DNA of 6,037 bases from Opitutales bacterium (lineage in GTDB: Bacteria > Verrucomicrobiota > Verrucomicrobiia > Opitutales > Opitutaceae): NCBI GenBank assembly GCA_021772595.1, contig JAJFLS010000745.1, forward strand, positions 1 through 6,037. Reading direction: 5' to 3'. Below the pieces are notes generated by a model. It made no database searches. It was not told where the DNA came from and saw only the letters and a list, made by a program, of their open reading frames with translations. Below are positions 1 to 3,739 of this stretch, piece after piece. The first letter of the stretch is position 1; each line of letters begins with the position of its first letter. The position numbers and the translations under genes were made by a program.

Positions 1-609
1 GCCTTTCGCTTTGGCGGCTTCTATGATCGTCTCGATCGGGTTGACGGTGCCGATGGCGTTGGAGACGTGGACGATTGCGGCGAGTTTGGTCTTCGGGCCG
101 ATCATCGATAGATAGGCGTCGGTATCCAGATCGCCATTATCGAAAATCGGCGCGACCTTCAGGGCGGCGCCGGTTTGTTCGCAGAGAAGCTGCCACGGCA
201 CGATGTTGGCGTGGTGCTCCATGTAGCTGATGAGGATTTCGTCGCCCGGCTCGAGGAGAGGCTCGACGAAGGAGTAGGCGATGAGGTTTACGGATTCGGT
301 GGCACCGCGGGTGAAGATGATCTCGGAGTCGTTGTTGGCGTTGAGGTACTTGGCGAGTTTCGTCCGGGCCTGTTCGTAGGCGGCGGTGGCTTCGGTACTC
401 AGAAGGTGGACGCCGCGGTGAATATTGGCGTTCTCGTAGGAATAGTAGCGCGTGATCGCGTCGATGACGCATTGCGGCTTTTGGGTCGAAGCGGCGTTGT
501 CCAGATAGACGAGCGGCTTGCCGTTAATCTCGCGTTTTAGGATAGGGAAATCTTCGCGGGCCTTCTTCAGCGCGTCTGGGACGGGTGGTGGTGAGATGAG
601 TTCGTTCAT
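1..609 (-). CDS. sufS: SufS-type cysteine desulfurase, N-terminal half (runs off the left edge)
   Basis: This is a PLP-dependent class V aminotransferase-fold enzyme. The family takes sulfur from L-cysteine, leaves alanine, and passes the persulfide to the SUF Fe-S cluster scaffold in the cytoplasm. The frame is open for 203 residues to the edge. Visible landmarks are YLDNAAST (35-42), NIHRGVH (62-68), FTRGATES (99-106, PLP-phosphate region), MEHHANIVPWQ (130-140, containing the His that stacks on PLP) and HVSNAIGTVNP (181-191). The spacing and wording match SufS/CsdA-type (group II) enzymes better than IscS/NifS. The family is about 405-415 residues long, so the PLP lysine and catalytic cysteine lie outside the window. 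I chose the ATG at 609 because the preceding residues lack family similarity, but in-frame ATGs also occur at 648 and 672, and none has a Shine-Dalgarno. The gene diverges from the helicase, so it is first in its transcript; sufE/sufU or other suf genes may follow. Family call is secure; exact start is less so. Confidence 0.94.
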   Translation of the reverse strand, partial: MNELISPPPVPDALKKAREDFPILKREINGKPLVYLDNAASTQKPQCVIDAITRYYSYENANIHRGVHLLSTEATAAYEQARTKLAKYLNANNDSEIIFTRGATESVNLIAYSFVEPLLEPGDEILISYMEHHANIVPWQLLCEQTGAALKVAPIFDNGDLDTDAYLSMIGPKTKLAAIVHVSNAIGTVNPIETIIEAAKAKG

Positions 610-868
610 CGAATGTGGTAGGACAGAGGAGAAAGGAATCAGCTCCATCGTGTCGAAACAATTAGGTGTCATACTAAATCTTGCCGTTTTTCGCCTGGGG
701 AATGGACAGTACTTTCTCGAAGCCGCGATCGCTGAACGCGGTTCATCCCGATAATTGTTCCGCGATCAGCGATCGCGGCTACAGGAAGAATGGTCTTGTC
801 GGGCGGAAGTTGTCGATTTATCGAAGGCTGTGCTTGCTTCGGGCGATTTGGCCAATCATATAGCCGAA
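610..868. other. Divergent intergenic region between sufS and the helicase
   Basis: These 259 bases separate two divergently transcribed genes and so should carry both promoters. The dominant structure is the inverted pair of hairpins at 719-782, described separately. For the helicase, the best promoter-like match is TTGTCG (796-801), a 17-base spacer, then TATCGA (819-824). This is a weak match to sigma-70 boxes and would give a leader of roughly 40 bases. I see no convincing sigma-70 promoter for sufS. Short open frames on the plus strand here, including one starting TTG at 755 that reads into the helicase, have no recognisable protein content and no ribosome binding site. Confidence 0.6.
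719..782. repeat. REP-like inverted hairpin pair (BIME-like)
   Basis: Two hairpin units face each other across an 18-base spacer (742-759). Left unit, plus strand: GAAG (719-722), then stem CCGCGATC (723-730), loop GCT, stem GAACGCGG (734-741) with one mismatch. Right unit, read on the minus strand: GTAG (complement of 779-782), then a perfect 8-bp stem formed by 771-778 and 760-767 around a 3-base loop. The two units are inverted copies, matching at 20 of 21 positions (721-741 against 760-780). Each contains GCGATCGC. A short GC-rich hairpin directly preceded by GTAG or a variant, and paired head to head, is the known architecture of REP/BIME elements moved by RAYT transposases (TnpA-REP). 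No transposase is present here. An alternative is a regulatory or transcription-stopping hairpin in the 5' region, but neither arm is followed by a T run. Genome copy number would settle it. Confidence 0.62.
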
Positions 869-2065
869 ATGTCCTTTGACGGTCTTGGTCTTTCAGATTC
901 CCTATTAAAAGCGATCACCGAACTTGGTTTCGAGAAGCCTACTCCTGTGCAGGAGCAGACGATCCCCCAAATATTGAAGGGCAAGGACATCATCGCGTCG
1001 GCCCAGACGGGCACGGGCAAGACGGCGGCTTTCGGGCTTCCCACCCTCGACATACTGGAGCCTGGCAAACGGATCCAGTGCTTGATCCTCGAGCCGACGC
1101 GTGAATTGGCGCAGCAAGTCGAGGAGTCGTTGAAGGACTATTCGAAGCATCTCAAGACGCGAGTCGGAGTGGTTTACGGCGGTGTGAAATACGGTAAGCA
1201 GAGGGAGATGCTCGATAAGGGTGTGGACATTCTCGTCGCGACGCCGGGCCGTTTGCTGGATCATATTGGGCAAGGGAATATCTCGCTCAAGAACGTCCGG
1301 ATTTTGATTCTAGACGAGGTGGATCGTATGCTCGACATGGGATTCTTGCCGGACGTGAGCAAGCTGATCAAAATGTGTCCGGAAGAGCGGCAGACCTTGT
1401 TCTTCTCGGCGACCTTGCCGCGGGCGATTCAATCGCTGATGAAATGGGTGCTGAAGAATCCGGAAGTGGTGGAAGTCGGGCGCCGCCGCGCCCCGGCCGA
1501 GACGGTGACCCATGCGTTTTATCCGGTGGTCGAGCGCCAGAAGTACAAGCTGCTCATAGAGTTGCTTGAACGGACGCATTTCGAGAGTGTGCTCATATTT
1601 ACGCGCACGAAAATGAATGCGGATTTCATCTCGCGCCGTTTGGAGAAATTGGAACATTCGGTTGGGGTGCTTCACTCGGATCGTTCGCAGGGCGAGCGCA
1701 CGGCGTCGCTGAAAGGTTTCAAGTCAGGCAAGTTCGAGGTTTTGGTCGCGACCGATATCGCGGCTCGCGGACTAGACATCGCGGGAATTAGCCACGTGAT
1801 TAATTACGACGTGCCGCTCAATGCGGAGGATTACGTCCATCGTATTGGACGTACGGGCCGCGCTGAGAAAGAGGGCGACGCGTTTACGCTGTTGACCGAA
1901 GACGAATTGAAGAATGCAGCGGCGATCGAGCATTTCATCGGTAAGAAGATCGATCGCATCAAGCTCGATGGATTCGATTACATGTACTCGGCTCTGTTTG
2001 AATCGGAAGAGAAGTTGGCTTCGCGTAAAGCGACGAGCCGCGCCTACGGTCGGCTATCGCGGTAG
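869..2065 (+). CDS. DEAD-box ATP-dependent RNA helicase, RhlE-like, with DEVD motif II
   Basis: This is a cytoplasmic ATP-dependent RNA unwinding protein of the RhlE/CsdA/SrmB group. These act in ribosome assembly, RNA decay or cold adaptation; which role applies here cannot be read from sequence. The 398-residue product has both RecA-like domains complete. Motifs: Q motif around FEKPTPVQ (21-28), Walker A AQTGTGKT (45-52), PTRELA (76-81), TPGR (125-128), motif II DEVD (149-152), SAT (180-182), IFTRT (243-247), ATDIAARGLD (294-303) and HRIGRTGR (324-331). Motif II has valine for the usual alanine; both acidic catalytic residues are kept, so activity is expected. After motif VI only about 67 residues follow, mildly basic, without a long RGG or RNA-binding tail. 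I start at the ATG of MSFDGLGLS because that is where family similarity begins; the frame continues upstream to TTG at 755, but those 38 residues are unlike the family. There is no Shine-Dalgarno. Transcription converges on the porin gene, and no clear intrinsic terminator follows. Confidence 0.95.
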   Translation: MSFDGLGLSDSLLKAITELGFEKPTPVQEQTIPQILKGKDIIASAQTGTGKTAAFGLPTLDILEPGKRIQCLILEPTRELAQQVEESLKDYSKHLKTRVGVVYGGVKYGKQREMLDKGVDILVATPGRLLDHIGQGNISLKNVRILILDEVDRMLDMGFLPDVSKLIKMCPEERQTLFFSATLPRAIQSLMKWVLKNPEVVEVGRRRAPAETVTHAFYPVVERQKYKLLIELLERTHFESVLIFTRTKMNADFISRRLEKLEHSVGVLHSDRSQGERTASLKGFKSGKFEVLVATDIAARGLDIAGISHVINYDVPLNAEDYVHRIGRTGRAEKEGDAFTLLTEDELKNAAAIEHFIGKKIDRIKLDGFDYMYSALFESEEKLASRKATSRAYGRLSR

Positions 2066-2367
2066 GGGAGTGGATTGATCTTTCAGGGTTTTCGGTTGAG
2101 GTAACGCGGATACTGGCGGCGTACTCTTCTGGATACTGAACCGCTGTATTTTCAGAACGACGCAGTCGCTCTGCTACCGTAGCTGATCCGGCTGAGGGCA
2201 TGGGTGCCGTATGGGACGAATCATCGTCTTCAGCTTGAGCTGTCGGCGAATGCGGCGTGGTGGATTTTCGCGTTTTAGGCGCAAAAAAAAGCCTCCCGCG
2301 CTGGTCGCGCAGGAGGCTTTGGAAAATTTCTGATCTCGAGGATCGTTCGCTAGCTAGCGGAGATCGA
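2066..2367. other. Convergent intergenic region between helicase and porin
   Basis: These 302 bases lie between two gene 3' ends. The right part holds the porin terminator (2283-2320) and a perfect 12-bp palindrome CGCTAGCTAGCG (2348-2359), eight bases past the porin stop codon. The left part, about 2066-2280, has no recognisable gene. It shows only small structures: an 8-base direct repeat GGATACTG (2108-2115 and 2131-2138), GCTACCGTAGC (2173-2183) and a GGCA/TGCC mini-hairpin near 2198-2209. None is followed by a T run that would make it the helicase terminator. A minus-strand frame is open across 2201-2066 and on into the helicase gene, but it has no recognisable domain or ribosome binding site, and I do not call it a gene. 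Confidence 0.6.
2283..2320 (-). terminator. Rho-independent terminator of the porin gene
   Basis: On the minus strand, stem AAAGCCTCC (2312-2320 read in reverse complement) pairs perfectly with GGAGGCTTT (2288-2296 in reverse complement). After one mismatch, an inner GCGC/GCGC stem closes a 5-base loop at 2302-2306. The 8-base A run at 2283-2290 becomes an uninterrupted U run at the 3' side of the minus transcript. The hairpin begins 48 bases after the porin stop. On the plus strand the stem is followed by only three T before GGAAAA, so it should work poorly for the helicase. This is a textbook intrinsic terminator, inferred from sequence only. Confidence 0.92.
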
Positions 2368-3309
2368 CTAGAATGTGAAGATCGTCTCGAATGCGAACGA
2401 AGTTACTTCACCTTCGGAGCCGAAGTCGGACTGGCTAGCTTCGAAAAGCACGCCGAGATTGTCGTTGATGCTCCAGCCCGGGCTGATGGTGAACTTGGTC
2501 GATGTGTCGCCGCCCTTGAAGTCCTGTTCGTCTTCGCTCACGCGGAAAGTGACGCTGGCGTTGTCGGTGATGCCGACATTTGCCATAAGCAAAATCTGGT
2601 TACCGATATCCTGTGGACCGAAATCGTAGTCGTTGAATTCGAGAGCCCAGGTGACGTTGCCGATTTCATAGGAAGTCCAGAAATTGATAAAATCCCTGTC
2701 GCTACCGACATCCATGCTGTCCTTGGCGAAGCCGAGGAAAACCGTCCAGCCTTCTGCTGGGAAGAACGCCATCTTTGCTTCGATGCCGATTTCGCTGTCT
2801 TCTAGAGAGCCGTCTGGATCGAAAACCGAATCGACGACCGACAGGCCGAAGTTCACTGCGTCGTCGCCGTAATTAACGCGCACGCCGTTGTGGTGTCCGA
2901 TGAGTGTGTCTCTCATATCATAGGCGCGAGAGAACTGGTAAAGACCGGTTGGCTCGAACGATTCGAAGTTCATCCAGCTGCGGTATTTTCCCGCTTCGAC
3001 ATTTAGTCCGTCGCCGAAATCGTAAGACAGGAAAGCCTGCTCTAGATCGAACTCCTCGGTGTCGTTGTCGCCGAGATAGTTCAAGTCGATCCGACCAGTA
3101 ATCTCATCGAAATCCAAAAGAAAATCGATTTCAGCCTGATCCAAATTGAAGAAGGAATCGGAGCTGTCAGTTAGGTCGGAATCGAAATTGGAAGCCGACA
3201 TGTCTAGAAAGCCGGTGATCGATAGATTCTCGTGTAGTTCAATCTGCGCTTGCAGAGCAGGTACTGCTATTAACAGTCCTGCGATCAATGTTTTGAGTAG
3301 TTTGTTCAT
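2368..3309 (-). CDS. Outer-membrane beta-barrel porin, strongly acidic (OmpL-like porin-2 type)
   Basis: This 313-residue protein is probably a diffusion channel in the outer membrane. It begins with a Sec signal peptide: MNK..K, a hydrophobic stretch LIAGLLIAVPA, and likely cleavage after ALQA (residue 21). The mature part is made of short alternating polar/hydrophobic strands separated by D/N/G-rich turns, with no hydrophobic helices. It ends in FETIFTF, a terminal Phe with alternating hydrophobics, as in the BamA-recognised signal of barrel proteins. NVEAGKYRSW followed by HHNGVRVNYG and LSVVDS resembles the GKF...E and tG.R..Y...G..N pattern of the putative beta-barrel porin-2 family (PF07642, bbp2). 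That family name is from memory and unconfirmed. I count about 58 Asp+Glu against 14 Lys+Arg in the precursor, unusually acidic. The gene stands alone: convergent with the helicase, 430 bases downstream of gyrA on the same strand, with its own terminator. There is no Shine-Dalgarno; an A-rich AAGAACAACAA precedes the ATG. Substrate unknown. Confidence 0.83.
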   Translation of the reverse strand: MNKLLKTLIAGLLIAVPALQAQIELHENLSITGFLDMSASNFDSDLTDSSDSFFNLDQAEIDFLLDFDEITGRIDLNYLGDNDTEEFDLEQAFLSYDFGDGLNVEAGKYRSWMNFESFEPTGLYQFSRAYDMRDTLIGHHNGVRVNYGDDAVNFGLSVVDSVFDPDGSLEDSEIGIEAKMAFFPAEGWTVFLGFAKDSMDVGSDRDFINFWTSYEIGNVTWALEFNDYDFGPQDIGNQILLMANVGITDNASVTFRVSEDEQDFKGGDTSTKFTISPGWSINDNLGVLFEASQSDFGSEGEVTSFAFETIFTF

Positions 3310-3386
3310 TTGTTGTTCTTATGGGTTAGTGACGTTTGATTGGGCAGTTTTAGGAAGCAGTGTAATAAGCGACCTAAATCACTATC

Positions 3387-3540
3387 GAAGACAATAGCAG
3401 GTTTTTCGCCAATCTGTATGGATAGTAGAAAATGATGGTTGATTGTGTGGCAACCCGAGCCGAGCGCTCAATTTTGAGCAAAAGCCGTGCTGCAGAGTGG
3501 TATTAAAGATCCACGAAATAGTTGAAGGGGAAGACAATAG
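3387..3540. repeat. 11-base direct repeat GAAGACAATAG, two copies upstream of the porin
   Basis: Exact copies lie at 3387-3397 and 3530-3540, 143 bases apart, both in the non-coding gap. Read on the porin's strand, the sequence is CTATTGTCTTC, and the nearer copy is 78 bases before the porin ATG. They could be binding sites for one regulator or remnants of a duplication, but sequence similarity does not extend past the 11 bases. Two 11-mers matching in 430 bases is uncommon but not beyond chance. Confidence 0.3.
3466..3479. promoter_or_regulatory. Palindrome GCTCAATTTTGAGC, possible operator
   Basis: Six-base arms GCTCAA and TTGAGC pair perfectly around two central T. The palindrome sits in the non-coding gap about 160 bases before the porin start, with the overlapping palindrome GAGCGCTC at 3463-3470. 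The size and symmetry would suit a dimeric DNA-binding regulator. I recognise no specific regulator, and a chance occurrence is possible. Confidence 0.25.
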
Positions 3541-3739
3541 AGCAAGGATAAAACGACTGTTTTAGGGCAGCAAAGCTAGATTTTTACGGGCTTCACCAAC
3601 AATTTCGGAAGTGATCGACGATTTTGAGTTCTATAGCGGTGATTTTGGAGAAAATGCGAGTATAGGCGCTACCCTGGTGGGTCGCGGATATTGATCGCGA
3701 ATTATTGGCGCCGGTCGCTGCGAAAATCCGGAAGAGCGG

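Larger units (their letters stand above)
3310..3739. other. 430-base non-coding gap between gyrA and the porin gene
   Basis: I find no gene here. On the minus strand, the one that would be used between gyrA and the porin, there is no ATG in the whole interval. The gap must contain the porin promoter and 5' leader, but I cannot name -35 and -10 boxes with confidence; TATTAC on the minus strand near 3364-3369 is a possible -10 without a matching -35. Structures seen: a palindrome GCTCAATTTTGAGC (3466-3479) about 160 bases before the porin start, an 11-base direct repeat GAAGACAATAG (3387-3397 and 3530-3540), a small interrupted hairpin (3667-3686) that might end gyrA transcripts but lacks a good U run, and TCGCG...CGCGA (3682-3700). 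The interval looks more A+T-rich than the genes beside it. Confidence 0.6.

Noticed and set aside
137..540. Open frames on both strands within sufS (137-472 minus, 175-540 plus)
   Set aside because: They overlap the clearly conserved sufS frame; the minus one is Arg/His-rich, typical of a shifted frame.
755..868. TTG-initiated N-terminal extension of the helicase
   Set aside because: The 38 added residues overlap the REP-like hairpin, show no family similarity and lack a ribosome binding site; the ATG at 869 gives the usual MSF start.
2257..2805. A 182-codon plus-strand frame antisense to the porin
   Set aside because: It reads straight through the porin terminator stem and the porin coding region, and its translation resembles no protein family.
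3432..3506. A 24-codon plus-strand frame beginning ATGATG upstream of the porin
   Set aside because: Too short, no ribosome binding site, no membrane segment and no recognisable leader-peptide feature.
3667..3686. Hairpin CGC-ACCC/GGGT-GCG after gyrA as an intrinsic terminator
   Set aside because: The stem is interrupted by a mismatch and the following minus-strand sequence has only a short T4 run some 12 bases away, so it is not convincing.
3682..3700. TCGCG...CGCGA as a third copy of the REP-like element
   Set aside because: It shares only CGCGATC with the pair at 719-782; the stem is 5 bp with a 9-base loop and there is no GTAG next to it.
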